44,497 bases of DNA from Nocardioides agariphilus (GCF_015352445.1 NZ_JADKPO010000036.1:1-44497); one strand, 5' to 3'; counted from the first letter of the stretch, positions 33,722-43,107 are shown. Program-made: numbers and translations. Notes: generated from the letters alone by a model not told the origin.

Positions 33722-35143
33722 GTGAGTTCTCGCTGGGTACGACGGGGTGCGACGGCGGCGTTCGTGCTCGCGCTGGTGACGGGTTCGGCCGCAGCCACGG
33801 GTGTGGAGCCGGTGACCGAGAGTGCGGTCAAGGGGGGTCCCGGCATCGGTGACCCGTACTTCCCGCTCGATGGCAACGGCGGCATCAACGTCGTGCGCTA
33901 CCGCATCTACGACACCTACCGCTTCGGTGACCGGCACCTGTCCGGTCGGACCCGGATCACGTTGAAGGCGACCCAGAACCTCTCGACGTTCAACCTCGAC
34001 TTCCTGCTACCGGTGCGCAGCGTCGTCGTGGCGGGCCGCAAGGCGTCCTTCGACCAGACGAGCCGCCACCACGAGCTGGTGGTCAAGCCGGCGCAGCCGC
34101 TGAAGACCGGCCAGAAGGTCGACGTGGTCGTCCGCTACGCCGGCTTCCCGGGCCGGTTCGGCTACTGGGGCGAGCACAACTGGCTCGCGAGCGGCCGCGA
34201 GGTCGTCACGATGAACCAGCCGCACATGGCGCCGTGGTGGTTCCCGGCCAACGACCACCCGCAGGACAAGGCCTACATGGACATCACCGTCACCGTGCCG
34301 CGGGGCAAGAAGGTGATCGCCAACGGGCGTCGCGTCGGGCGTTGGGTCCATGGCCAGCACGTGACCTACCGCTGGAAGGCCGACGAGCCGATGGTGCCCT
34401 ACCTGGCCTTCTTCGCGGCCGGTCAGTTCGCGGTCGCCCAGGGCACTCGCGACGGGCTGCCATGGCTGGTCGCCGTGTCGCGTCAGCTCTCGTCCGGTGC
34501 CCAGGAGCAGTCGATGCGCCTGATGAAGCGCACCCCCGGCATCGTCGCCTGGCTCGCGTCGGTGCTCGGCCCCTACCCGTTCAGCCAGACCGGCGGCCTG
34601 GTCACCTCCTTGGAGCCGGGCTTCGCGCTGGAGAACCAGACCCGGCCGACCTACCAGGTCACCAGCCTCAGCACCGTCGTGCACGAGCTGGCCCACCAGT
34701 GGTTCGGCGACTCCGTGTCGGTGCACCAGTGGCGCGACATCTGGCTCAACGAGGGGTTCGCCACGTTCATGGAGCAGGCCTACGCAGAGGCTCACGGTGG
34801 TCAGGATGCCCAGGAGTGGCTCGAGGGCATGTGGAGCGCCTACGGCGCCAACGACTCGCTGTGGACTCTCGACATCGCTGACCCCGGCCCGCACCAGATC
34901 TTCGCCGCGCCGGTGTACTACCGCGGCGCGATGACCCTGCAGGCCCTGCGCCACCGCATCGGCGAGGACGACTTCTGGACGACTCTGCGCACGTGGGCAT
35001 CCGACCGGGCCAACCGCAACGGCAGCACCGAGGACTTTACGGCCCTGGTCGAGCAGATCTCCGGCGAGGACCTGACCGCGTTCTTCGACGCCTGGCTGAC
35101 CACGGGCACCAAGCCGGCGCACACGACCGACAACGGCTTCTGA
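33722..35143 (+). CDS. Secreted M1-family metallopeptidase
   Basis: A 473-residue protein. A signal peptide (basic start, helix about 9-24, ending ATG-VEP or nearby) precedes an N-terminal beta-sandwich (about 45-240). The thermolysin-like domain has HELAHQW (His321, Glu322, His325) and the third zinc ligand Glu344 in WLNEGFAT. The exopeptidase GAMEN motif is FALEN. The long C-terminal helical domain of aminopeptidase N is missing, as is usual for small secreted M1 enzymes of actinobacteria. It probably trims peptides outside the cell. GTG start, leaderless. Confidence 0.93.
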   Translation: MSSRWVRRGATAAFVLALVTGSAAATGVEPVTESAVKGGPGIGDPYFPLDGNGGINVVRYRIYDTYRFGDRHLSGRTRITLKATQNLSTFNLDFLLPVRSVVVAGRKASFDQTSRHHELVVKPAQPLKTGQKVDVVVRYAGFPGRFGYWGEHNWLASGREVVTMNQPHMAPWWFPANDHPQDKAYMDITVTVPRGKKVIANGRRVGRWVHGQHVTYRWKADEPMVPYLAFFAAGQFAVAQGTRDGLPWLVAVSRQLSSGAQEQSMRLMKRTPGIVAWLASVLGPYPFSQTGGLVTSLEPGFALENQTRPTYQVTSLSTVVHELAHQWFGDSVSVHQWRDIWLNEGFATFMEQAYAEAHGGQDAQEWLEGMWSAYGANDSLWTLDIADPGPHQIFAAPVYYRGAMTLQALRHRIGEDDFWTTLRTWASDRANRNGSTEDFTALVEQISGEDLTAFFDAWLTTGTKPAHTTDNGF

Positions 35144-35152
35144 GCGAACCGG

Positions 35153-35500
35153 CTACGGGGCGTCGGCCGTCCAGCGGCGTCCCCACCCGCGCGAGAGCAC
35201 CTTCTCCAGGATCCTGGCGTTGAGCCAGGCCGTCATCGACCACACCACCACCCAGACCAGGTTGACCGCCCACGACAGCGAGTCAGGACCGTGACCGAGC
35301 AGTGCCCCGGTCGCGAGCGCGGCGTAGAAGCCGACCCAGAGGGCGACCGGGGTGAGCGGCAAGGTGAGCAGCACCAGCGCGACGTACCAGGCACGGCCGT
35401 CGGTCGTCGTGCTCAGTGCGGCGAGGATCGCGACGATCGCGATGTAGGTCTGACCGGCCGAGGACAGACGGACGACGGGCAGCGTCGGGTGCGGGCCCAT
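35153..35500 (-). CDS. Membrane protein of unknown function
   Basis: About 115 residues, with hydrophobic segments at about residues 14-30, 37-65 and 77-98. The end is basic (SRGWGRRW). The start is uncertain: the ATG at 35500 has a ggaggaa 12 bases upstream, while a GTG at 35521 is also in frame. It converges with the M1 gene, nine bases apart. No family is recognised. A short 12-base tandem (gggggccttgc) lies just upstream at about 35538-35565. Confidence 0.68.
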   Translation of the reverse strand: MGPHPTLPVVRLSSAGQTYIAIVAILAALSTTTDGRAWYVALVLLTLPLTPVALWVGFYAALATGALLGHGPDSLSWAVNLVWVVVWSMTAWLNARILEKVLSRGWGRRWTADAP

Positions 35501-35596
35501 CGTGCCGGTCGGTTCCTCCACATGCCCATGATGGCCCAGGCGGGGGCCTTGCGGGGGCCTTGCGGGGTCAGCCGCGGCCACGGGCCCGCATCGGGC

Positions 35597-37006
35597 TCAG
35601 TGGCCGCCCAGGAGCGGTGCCATCAGTTCGGCGATCATGCTCGGGCGGCCCGTCACCCGCTCCTCGACGTCGGCCAGGCGCATCGCTCGCAGGCCGCCGT
35701 TGGCGCCGAGCCAGCGCAGCGGCTCGGGCTCCCACGTCCGCGAGGAGTGCCCGACCCACGGCAGGCGCGTGAGCTCGGTGTCGTGGCCGAGGATCAGGTC
35801 ACGCAACGTGCGGCCGGAGAGGTTGGTCGTGCTCACGCCGTCACCGACGTACCCGCCGGCCCAGGCCACCCCGGACTCGCGGTCCAGGCCGACCGAGGCG
35901 CACCAGTCCCTGGCGACGCCCAGCGCCCCTCCCCACGAGTGGGTGATGCGGGCCGAGGCCAGCGCTGGGAACAGGTCGACCATGGTGGCGCGCAGCATGC
36001 CGAAGACGCGCTCGTCGCGGTCGAAGCCCGGCTTGATCGCCGACCCGAAGTGGTACGGCGCGCCCCGGCCGCCGAAGACCAGTCGATCGTCGGCGGTGCG
36101 CTGGCCGTAGATGATCACGTGGCGGTGGTCGGAGAACGTCTCGCGCCGCCTCAGGCCGATGCGCTCCCACGTCTCGGCAGGCAGCGGCTCCGTGGCGATG
36201 ATCAGCGAGTAGACCGGCACCAGCTCGCGTCGGCGCCCCTCCAGCGTGCGTGTGTAGCCCTCGGTCGCGCGGACCACGACGTCGGCTCGCACCGTCCCGT
36301 GTGCGGTGTGCGCCCGGCCCTGGGCGATCCTGGTCACCGGGGTGCGCTCGTAGATCGTGACGCCACGACGTTCGACGGCAGCCGCGAGGCCCGTCACGAG
36401 GCGGCCCGGGTGGATGGCCGCACAGTCGGGGGTGTACGTCGCGCCGCGCACGCGGGTTGCACCCAGGACGCCGCGGGCCTCCTGACCGGCCATCAGCCGG
36501 ACTTCGTCCTCGCCGAGACCCCACCGCCGGGCGTGCGCGATGTCGGCCTTGGCCCGGGTCAGCTGCGCGCGGGTGCGGGCGAGCACGATGGTGCCGCCCT
36601 TGGCCCAGTGGGCATCGATGCCCTCGGCGACGGCTGCTCGCCCGACCTCGTCGACCGTCGCGCGCATCGCCGAGTGGAGTGCCAGTGCGCCATCGCGGTC
36701 GGGAGGGCCGCCGCGCAGGTGGGCGAGCTTGTCGAGAGACGCGGGGAACAGCGCCGAGCACCAGCCGCCGTTGCGGCCCGATGCGCCGAAGCCCGCGACC
36801 TCGGACTCCAAGACGGCGATCCGCAGGGTCGGGTCGGCCTCTGCCAGGTAGTAGGCGGTCCACAGTCCGGTGAAGCCGGCGCCGACGACGGCCACGTCGA
36901 CGTCGAGGTCACCGGTCAGCGGGGCTCGCGGCGTCCAGTCGGTCAGGCCCGAGGCTTGGGCGGACTCGTGCCACCACGAGAGCGACCGGTAGTCGAGGGG
37001 GCTCAG
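35597..37006 (-). CDS. FAD-dependent amine/amino-acid oxidoreductase (DAO family), possible CTG start
   Basis: A D-amino-acid-oxidase-type flavoenzyme with the FAD-binding VAVVGAGFTGLWTAYYLAEA, the GASGRNGGWCS block and a C-terminal GGYVGDGVSTTNLSGR FAD-contact region. It is related to gamma-glutamylputrescine oxidase-like proteins. The first ATG/GTG in frame is 36895, which would cut into the first strand region. The frame stays open upstream and encodes LSPLDYRSLSWWHESAQ, a family-like N-terminus. A CTG at 37004-37006 overlaps the lrp stop (CTGA), the same geometry as ATGA coupling. With CTG the protein has 469 residues; with GTG 432. Linked to the Lrp gene and the polyamine transporter, it probably oxidises an imported amine. 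Confidence 0.85.
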   Translation of the reverse strand: MSPLDYRSLSWWHESAQASGLTDWTPRAPLTGDLDVDVAVVGAGFTGLWTAYYLAEADPTLRIAVLESEVAGFGASGRNGGWCSALFPASLDKLAHLRGGPPDRDGALALHSAMRATVDEVGRAAVAEGIDAHWAKGGTIVLARTRAQLTRAKADIAHARRWGLGEDEVRLMAGQEARGVLGATRVRGATYTPDCAAIHPGRLVTGLAAAVERRGVTIYERTPVTRIAQGRAHTAHGTVRADVVVRATEGYTRTLEGRRRELVPVYSLIIATEPLPAETWERIGLRRRETFSDHRHVIIYGQRTADDRLVFGGRGAPYHFGSAIKPGFDRDERVFGMLRATMVDLFPALASARITHSWGGALGVARDWCASVGLDRESGVAWAGGYVGDGVSTTNLSGRTLRDLILGHDTELTRLPWVGHSSRTWEPEPLRWLGANGGLRAMRLADVEERVTGRPSMIAELMAPLLGGH

Positions 37007-37473
37007 CGCACGCCCCAGGAGTAGGTCTGCTTCTGCAGCTTCAGGTACATGAACGTCTCGGTGCTCTCGACGTTGGGGACCGTGCGGATCTTGTGGGAGA
37101 TGAGCTCGAGCAGGTGGTCGTCGCTCTCGGCGACGACCTCCGCGAGGATGTCGTAGGTGCCGGCGGTGATCACGACGTAGTCGACCTCTTCGAGCTCGCT
37201 GAGCGCCTCGGCGACCAGCTCGAGCTCACCGTGCGCCCTGATGCCGACCATCGCCTGGCGGGCGAACCCGAGCTGGAGCGGGTCGGTGACGGCGACGACC
37301 TGCATCACGCCGCTCTCGGTCAGGCGCTGCACGCGCTGGCGAACCGCTGCCTCCGAGAGGCCCACGACCTTGCCGATGGCGGCGTAGGAGCGACGGCCAT
37401 CTTGCTGGAGCTGCTCGATGATCGCCTTCGAGACGTCGTCGAGCACGACATGGCCGCGCCGGGACCTGCTCAT
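37003..37473 (-). CDS. Lrp/AsnC-family transcriptional regulator
   Basis: A 156-residue protein. The N-terminal winged HTH is in ISKAI-type sequence, here VSKAIIEQLQQDGRRSYAAIG followed by LSEAAVRQRVQRL. The C-terminal RAM ligand domain starts near VVAVTDPLQLG and contains VVITAGTYDILAEV. It likely senses an amine or amino acid and controls the adjacent oxidoreductase and the divergent potD-A-B-C. Its stop overlaps the oxidoreductase frame. The 182-base divergent region carries candidate operator sites. Confidence 0.93.
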   Translation of the reverse strand: MSRSRRGHVVLDDVSKAIIEQLQQDGRRSYAAIGKVVGLSEAAVRQRVQRLTESGVMQVVAVTDPLQLGFARQAMVGIRAHGELELVAEALSELEEVDYVVITAGTYDILAEVVAESDDHLLELISHKIRTVPNVESTETFMYLKLQKQTYSWGVR

Positions 37474-37527
37474 GACGAACCGCTGGCGAGGGGGCGCATG
37501 GGGCTCACCCTACCCACGAAGGACACG

Positions 37528-37564
37528 GGATTCGTTGCAATCGTGTCAACTCCATGCGGATTCG
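37528..37564. promoter_or_regulatory. Candidate Lrp operator in the lrp/potD divergent region
   Basis: ggattcg occurs twice, at 37528-37534 and 37558-37564, 30 bases apart (about three helical turns). Between them is ttg-N9-caa (37535-37549), an inverted arrangement. Repeated half-sites in phase are typical of Lrp/AsnC targets; this is inference. Confidence 0.35.
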
Positions 37565-37655
37565 CTTGTTTGACCCGGGTGAGCGTGACACGATCCGACC
37601 GACAAGGCGGGGGGCCGGACATCACATCACCATGCAACCAGAACGAGGAGTCGGC

Positions 37656-38906
37656 ATGACGAGGCGACGCATCCACCCGAACGGCGACTCTGCGGCTGAC
37701 CGCTTGGCGCTGCAGATCGCCCAGACCTTCGGGGCCGGCACCGGTCGGGCCCTGAGCCGTCGCACCGTGTTGCGAGGCGCCGGCGTATCGGCCCTGGCGC
37801 TGTCGTCGACCGGCTGGCTCACCGCGTGCGGCACCGAGGGCACGGTGCAGACCAAGGACGAGTGCAAGAGCACCGACAAGAGCGACACCGAGAAGACCCT
37901 GAACTGGTCCAACTGGCCGCTCTACATCGACGAGAAGGGCAAGAAGTACCCCACGCTCGAGGACTTCCAGAAGCAGACCGGCATCAAGGTCACCTACACG
38001 ACCGACGTCAACGACAACAACGAGTTCTTCGCCAAGGTGCGCAACCAGCTCGGCGCCTGTGATTCCACCGGACGCGACATCTTCGTCCTCACCGACTGGA
38101 TGGCCGCACGTGTGATCAGCCTGGGCTGGACCCAAGAGCTCGACCACGCCAACATGCCCAACGTCGACGCCAACCTGGTCGAGTCGCTGAGCAACCCCGC
38201 CTGGGACGAGGGCCGCAAGCACTCCGTGCCGTGGCAGAGCGGATTGACCGGCATCGCCTACAACGCCAAGTACACCGGCGAGGTGACCAGCTTCGAGGAG
38301 CTCCTCACCCGTCCCGACCTCAAGGGCAAGATCAGCCTGCTCAGCGAGATGGGCGACACGATGGGCTTCATGCTCAAGCTCACCGGCGCCGACCCCGCCA
38401 AGTTCTCCGAGGACGAGTGGCAGGCCGCCCTCGACAAGATGCAGCAGGTCGTCGACTCCGGCCAGGTGCGTCAGTTCACGGGCAACGACTACACCAGGCC
38501 GCTCAACAAGGGCGACATCGTGGCGTGCGAGGCGTGGTCCGGCGACGTCATCGCGATGCAGTACGACAACCCCGACATCAAGTTCGTGCTGCCGGAGGAG
38601 GGCACCTCGCTGTGGAGCGACAACATGATGGTGCCCAACAAGTCCGAGCACAAAACCAACGCCGAGAAGCTGATGAACTACTACTACGACCCCGAGGTGG
38701 CGGCCCGTCTCGCCGCGTGGGTCAACTACATCTGCCCGGTGCAGGGTGCCGAGGAGGCGATGGCCAGCATCGACGAGTCGCTGGTGGGCAACCCGCTGAT
38801 CTTCCCGACCTCGGAGGACCTCGCCACGACGTTCGCCTTCGCCAACGTCGACACCAAGACGCGCGAGGAGTACGACAAGGCCTTCAACGCGATCATCGGA
38901 GCCTGA
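37656..38906 (+). CDS. Polyamine ABC transporter substrate-binding lipoprotein (PotD-type)
   Basis: A 416-residue protein. The N-terminus is a twin-arginine-like signal (SRRTVLRG, Arg35-Arg36) followed by a hydrophobic stretch and a lipobox LTAC with Cys58, so it is probably a Tat-exported lipoprotein. The mature part is a periplasmic-binding-protein fold like PotD/PotF: LNWSNWPLYID, TYTTDVNDNNEFFAKV, VPWQSGLTGIAYN and LPEEGTSLWSDNMMVP. Expected ligand: spermidine, putrescine or a similar polyamine. The ATG at 37656 follows gaggag by six bases. It is four bases from the ATPase gene. Confidence 0.92.
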   Translation: MTRRRIHPNGDSAADRLALQIAQTFGAGTGRALSRRTVLRGAGVSALALSSTGWLTACGTEGTVQTKDECKSTDKSDTEKTLNWSNWPLYIDEKGKKYPTLEDFQKQTGIKVTYTTDVNDNNEFFAKVRNQLGACDSTGRDIFVLTDWMAARVISLGWTQELDHANMPNVDANLVESLSNPAWDEGRKHSVPWQSGLTGIAYNAKYTGEVTSFEELLTRPDLKGKISLLSEMGDTMGFMLKLTGADPAKFSEDEWQAALDKMQQVVDSGQVRQFTGNDYTRPLNKGDIVACEAWSGDVIAMQYDNPDIKFVLPEEGTSLWSDNMMVPNKSEHKTNAEKLMNYYYDPEVAARLAAWVNYICPVQGAEEAMASIDESLVGNPLIFPTSEDLATTFAFANVDTKTREEYDKAFNAIIGA

Positions 38907-38910
38907 CCCG

Positions 38911-40056
38911 GTGGCCGACAGCGACGCTGAGGACCTGGTCCTCACCGGCGTCACCAAGAAGTTCGGCACGTTCAAGGCGGTCGATGACCTCGACCTGACC
39001 GTGCCCCAGGGTTCGTTCTTCGCGCTACTCGGTCCCTCGGGCTGCGGCAAGACGACGACCCTGCGGATGGTCGCGGGGCTCGAGGAGCTGACGGCGGGCG
39101 CGATCACGCTGGGTCCCCAGGACATCAGCTACCTCAAGCCCTACAAGCGGCCCGTCAACACGGTGTTCCAGAGCTACGCGCTGTTCCCGCACATGACGAT
39201 CTTCGAGAACGTCGCGTTCGGGCTGCGGCGCCAGGGCAAGAAGGACGTCAAGAAGCAGGTCGAGGACATGCTCGAGCTCGTCGAGCTCGCGCAGTACGGC
39301 GCTCGCAAGCCCACGCAGCTCTCGGGCGGCCAGCAGCAGCGCGTCGCCCTGGCGCGTGCGCTGATCAACCGTCCGCAGGTGCTGCTGCTCGACGAGCCCC
39401 TCGGTGCGCTCGACCTCAAGCTGCGCCGGGCGATGCAGATCGAGCTCAAGCGCATCCAGACCGAGGTCGGGATCACCTTCGTGCACGTCACCCACGACCA
39501 GGAGGAGGCCATGACCATGGCCGACACCGTGGCCGTGATGAACGCCGGGCTGATCGAGCAGATGGGTGAGCCCAAGGAGCTCTACGAGCACCCTCGCACC
39601 ACGTTCGTGGCCAACTTCCTCGGTCAGTCCAACCTGATCAAGGCCAAGGTCAACGGGACCGACGGTGACCAGATCCGCGCCGAGATCGAGGGCAGCACCT
39701 TGCGCGTCCCGCGCGACCGGGCCGCCGACGACGCAGCGGTGCGGTCGGGATCGGTGTGGGTCGGCATCCGTCCGGAGAAGGTGTTCCTGGCAGCGGGCGG
39801 CACCGAGACCAGCGACGGGTCCAACGTGCTGCGCCGAGGACGGGTGACCGACGTCAGCTTCATCGGCGTCAGCACGCAGTACCTCGTCCGCATGCCGTGG
39901 GGCCAGGAGCTGATGGTCTTCGAGCAGAACACCGGGGCCCGTGAGGACTTCCGGGTCGGCGACGAGGTCGACCTGCACTGGCTGCCCGACCACACCTTCC
40001 TGCTCGACGCCGACCAGGACGCTACCGCCGGCGTCGAGCGCGAGGACCTCGGATGA
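38911..40056 (+). CDS. Polyamine ABC transporter ATP-binding protein (PotA-type)
   Basis: A 381-residue ATPase: Walker A GPSGCGKTT, Q-loop FQSYALFPHMT, signature LSGGQQQRVALARAL, Walker B LLLDEPLGALD and the H-loop in VHVTHDQEEAMTMA. A C-terminal TOBE-type regulatory domain (about 290-375) is present. GTG start after potD. It energises import through the two permeases that follow. Confidence 0.96.
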   Translation: MADSDAEDLVLTGVTKKFGTFKAVDDLDLTVPQGSFFALLGPSGCGKTTTLRMVAGLEELTAGAITLGPQDISYLKPYKRPVNTVFQSYALFPHMTIFENVAFGLRRQGKKDVKKQVEDMLELVELAQYGARKPTQLSGGQQQRVALARALINRPQVLLLDEPLGALDLKLRRAMQIELKRIQTEVGITFVHVTHDQEEAMTMADTVAVMNAGLIEQMGEPKELYEHPRTTFVANFLGQSNLIKAKVNGTDGDQIRAEIEGSTLRVPRDRAADDAAVRSGSVWVGIRPEKVFLAAGGTETSDGSNVLRRGRVTDVSFIGVSTQYLVRMPWGQELMVFEQNTGAREDFRVGDEVDLHWLPDHTFLLDADQDATAGVEREDLG

Positions 40057-40958
40057 GCACCGCCGCAGCCCCGGTCGGTCCCGCCGAGGCAGTGGCGGCA
40101 CCGGCGCCCGAGGAGCGCAAGCGCGGCTGGACCGGCTACCTGCTGCTGGCACCGGCGATGCTGTGGCTGCTGGTGTTCTTCATCATCCCGATGGTCAGCC
40201 TGGTCAGCACCTCGCTCTACGACCCGAGCGGGTCGCTCGAGACCGGCTACTCGATGACCGGCCACATCGCCAACTACGTCGACACCCTCTCGGAGTACTC
40301 CAAGCAGTTCATCCGGTCGATCATCTACGCCGGTATCGCCACGCTCGCCTGCCTGTTGCTGGGCTACCCGCTGGCCTACGCGATCGCATTCAAGGCCGGG
40401 CGCTGGAAGAACCTGATGCTGGTCGCGGTGATCGCCCCCTTCTTCACGTCCTTCCTGATCCGCACGCTGTCATGGCAGCTGATCCTCGGCGACCAGGCCT
40501 GGGTGGCCGACATCCTGCGCGGCATCGGGCTGCTGGGGGAGGAGGGCCACCTGATGGCGACGCCTCTGGCTGTCGTCACCGGCATCACCTACAACTTCCT
40601 GCCGTTCATGGTGCTGCCGCTCTACGCCTCGCTGGAGAAGATCGACCCGCGACTGCACGAGGCGGGCGCCGACCTCTACGCCTCGCCGTTCACCACGTTC
40701 CGCAAGGTCACCGTGCCCTTGTCGATGCCGGGAGTCGTGGCCGGAACGCTGCTCACCTTCATCCCTGCGGCCGGTGACTACATCAACGCACAGCTGCTGG
40801 GCAACCCGCAGACCACGATGATCGGCAACGTCATCCAGAACCTGTTCGACGGCGGGTCCTACCCCGAGGCGGCCGCGCTCTCGGTGACCCTGATGGCCGC
40901 GATCGTGGTGATGGTGCTCGTCTACATCAACCGGGCCGGCACCGAGGAGCTCGTATGA
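40053..40958 (+). CDS. Polyamine ABC transporter permease (PotB-type)
   Basis: A 301-residue permease with six helices. The EAA loop EAGADLYASPFTTFRKVTVP contacts the ATPase. The N-terminal helix AMLWLLVFFIIPMVSLV and the segment IAPFFTSFLIRTLSWQLIL are typical of PotB. The ATG overlaps the PotA-type stop (ATGA), so stoichiometric coupling is likely. Confidence 0.95.
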   Translation: MSTAAAPVGPAEAVAAPAPEERKRGWTGYLLLAPAMLWLLVFFIIPMVSLVSTSLYDPSGSLETGYSMTGHIANYVDTLSEYSKQFIRSIIYAGIATLACLLLGYPLAYAIAFKAGRWKNLMLVAVIAPFFTSFLIRTLSWQLILGDQAWVADILRGIGLLGEEGHLMATPLAVVTGITYNFLPFMVLPLYASLEKIDPRLHEAGADLYASPFTTFRKVTVPLSMPGVVAGTLLTFIPAAGDYINAQLLGNPQTTMIGNVIQNLFDGGSYPEAAALSVTLMAAIVVMVLVYINRAGTEELV

Positions 40959-41767
40959 ACGGCCGGCTCGGCAAGTGGGTCGGCGACCACATCGTGCTGT
41001 TGGTCGGCCTGCTGGTGCTGCTCTACATGTTCATGCCGATCTTCATCGTGGTGCTGATGTCGTTCAACGACCCGGCGTCCAAGAACAGCTACAGTTTCGA
41101 CGGTTTCACCTGGCACAACTGGCTCAACCCGTGCGAGCCGATCGGCATGTGTGACGCGGTGACCCTGTCGATCCGGATCGGCTTCCTGGCCACGATCGGC
41201 GCCACGGCGCTGGGCACGCTGATGGCCTTCGCGCTGGTCCGCCACCGGTTCAAGGGCCGCTCGGTGGCCAACATCTTCACGTTCTTGCCGATGGCCTCGC
41301 CCGAGATCGTGATGGGCTCCTCGCTGCTGGCGCTGTTCGTCAGCGCAGGGTTCGCCGGCACCCTCGGGTTCTGGACGATCCTGATCGCCCACATCATGTT
41401 CTGCCTGTCGTTCGTCGTGGTCACCGTCAAGGCTCGGCTCGCGGGGCTCGACCCACGCCTCGAGCAGGCCGCGATGGACCTCTACGCCAACGAGTGGCAG
41501 ACGTTCTGGCGGGTGACCTTCCCCCTGGTCTTCCCGGGCATCCTGGCCGCGGCGCTGCTGAGCTTCTCGCTGTCCTTCGACGACTTCATCATCACGAACC
41601 TGAACTCCGGCCAGGAGGTCACCTTCCCGATGTATGTCTGGGGCGCTGCCCAGCGCGGCATCCCGCCCCAGATCAACGTGATCGGCAGCGTGATGTTCTT
41701 CCTGGCGCTGTTCCTCGTGATCAGCAGCGAGGTCTTCCAGCGGCGCAGGGCACGCGTCACGGCCTAG
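40955..41767 (+). CDS. Polyamine ABC transporter permease (PotC-type)
   Basis: A 270-residue permease: a first helix IVLLVGLLVLLYMFMPIFIV and the block VLMSFNDPASKNSYSFDGFT near the N-terminus are PotC-like. The EAA loop is EQAAMDLYANEWQTFWRVTF. The ATG overlaps the PotB-type stop (ATGA). Its 3' end overlaps the convergent MFS gene by 11 bases. It completes the potD-A-B-C set. Confidence 0.95.
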   Translation: MNGRLGKWVGDHIVLLVGLLVLLYMFMPIFIVVLMSFNDPASKNSYSFDGFTWHNWLNPCEPIGMCDAVTLSIRIGFLATIGATALGTLMAFALVRHRFKGRSVANIFTFLPMASPEIVMGSSLLALFVSAGFAGTLGFWTILIAHIMFCLSFVVVTVKARLAGLDPRLEQAAMDLYANEWQTFWRVTFPLVFPGILAAALLSFSLSFDDFIITNLNSGQEVTFPMYVWGAAQRGIPPQINVIGSVMFFLALFLVISSEVFQRRRARVTA

Positions 41768-43094
41768 CGGGTTGCTCGATCAGGGACGGGGGAGGCACGG
41801 GCTCGTCGACGGGTCGCTCGCTCGCCGTGGCGGCGGCCAGCTCGTCAGCTGGTACGTGGCGCTCGAGGAACCTTCGGGCTGCGCGGGTCGACGGGTGCAG
41901 ACCCGCAGCAGCGACGGTGACGATCGCAGCGATGAGCAGCCAGCCCGCGGCGCCCCAGTTCATGGCGAGGAAGGTGTAGAGCGCGGGCGCCCACACGCGG
42001 CCCAGGGTCGAGCTGAATTCGGCGGCGCCCTGGTATTCGCCGCGGCGGCGTGGATCCATCAGCTCGGCCTCGAAGGACCAGCTGGCCGCTGATAGGTAGA
42101 GCTCGGCGCCGGTCACCGTCACGTGGCCGAGCCACACCAAGGCGATGGTCACCCAGCCGACCGTGTCGTGTGTGGCCAAGGTGATCAGGCAGGAGACCAC
42201 GAAGAACGACGTCGAGACGCGGATCGCGCGCAGTGCGGTGGTGACGTCCTTGATCCCGCGGGCAGCCGCCATCGGCAAGAAGATGCACATCACGGTGTTG
42301 GTGCCGAACAGGAACGCCAGCAGCACGCGGGGTGCGTCGGTCTTCTCGACCAGCCACAACGGGATCACGATGTTGAGCAGCACCTGGTTGGTCCAGAGGA
42401 CACCGCCGAAGAAGGTGGTCAACATCCAGCCCAGGTTGCGTAACGGGCCGGGTCCGGGTGGCTTCTCACGACGCTGCTCGGGCGTGCGCTCGTCGTGGGA
42501 GGCGTTGGGCAGGCGCAGGATCGCTGCGGCGTTGACGAGGAACACCACGCCGGTGAACCAGGGCAGGCTGTGGAGCACGACGTTGGACTCGAACGCCAAG
42601 GCGATGCCACCCATCAGCGCGCCGAGCGTGAAGCCGAGGTTGAGCGCGGAGTACATGTAGGCGCGCGACTTCACCCGCTCGCCCGGCGGCAGTACGTCGA
42701 TCGTGTAGGCCCCGTGGGCAGCACCGCCCAGCGACCCGACGACCTCCATGGTCACCGCCATCGCGACGTAGCCGGTGAAGCTGTCGATGAACGGCCAGAA
42801 GGCGAACAGGCTTGCCTGCCCCGCCGCGCTCAGCGCCCACATCCGCTTGGGTCCGTAGCGGTCGACCAGCTTGCCCGCCGGCAAGGCTGCGATGAAGGCG
42901 GCGACGCCCGCGATCGTGAGGCCCAGGCCGACCTGGGCCGCACTGAGTCCGACGATCTGTGTGAAGAAGACCGCAGATCCGGTCATGAAGGTGCCCTCGC
43001 CGAGCGCGAAGAGCAACGACTGGGTCGCCAGCCGGCCTGCCAGGGGCGAGGGCGGACGGAAGCGGTGGACGAGGTTGGCTCCGAGTGACGTCAT
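41757..43094 (-). CDS. MFS-family transporter
   Basis: About 445 residues with twelve predicted helices. Typical MFS marks are GKLVDRYGPKRMW in the loop after helix 2-3 and the second-half repeat around DPRRRGEYQG. A charged linker (about 200-225, ERTPEQRREKPPGPG) joins the halves. It is probably a drug or metabolite exporter. The start is uncertain: ATG 43094 directly follows a 12-base palindrome; ATG 43127 and GTG-type starts further up are in frame. The convergent overlap with potC is 11 bases. Confidence 0.87.
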   Translation of the reverse strand: MTSLGANLVHRFRPPSPLAGRLATQSLLFALGEGTFMTGSAVFFTQIVGLSAAQVGLGLTIAGVAAFIAALPAGKLVDRYGPKRMWALSAAGQASLFAFWPFIDSFTGYVAMAVTMEVVGSLGGAAHGAYTIDVLPPGERVKSRAYMYSALNLGFTLGALMGGIALAFESNVVLHSLPWFTGVVFLVNAAAILRLPNASHDERTPEQRREKPPGPGPLRNLGWMLTTFFGGVLWTNQVLLNIVIPLWLVEKTDAPRVLLAFLFGTNTVMCIFLPMAAARGIKDVTTALRAIRVSTSFFVVSCLITLATHDTVGWVTIALVWLGHVTVTGAELYLSAASWSFEAELMDPRRRGEYQGAAEFSSTLGRVWAPALYTFLAMNWGAAGWLLIAAIVTVAAAGLHPSTRAARRFLERHVPADELAAATASERPVDEPVPPPSLIEQPARP

Positions 43095-43095
43095 A

Positions 43096-43107
43096 ACTCG
43101 CGCGAGT
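43096..43107. promoter_or_regulatory. Palindrome at the MFS start
   Basis: actcgcgcgagt is a perfect 12-base palindrome one base before the ATG at 43094. It could be an operator for a repressor, or part of the coding region if translation starts upstream. Confidence 0.3.
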
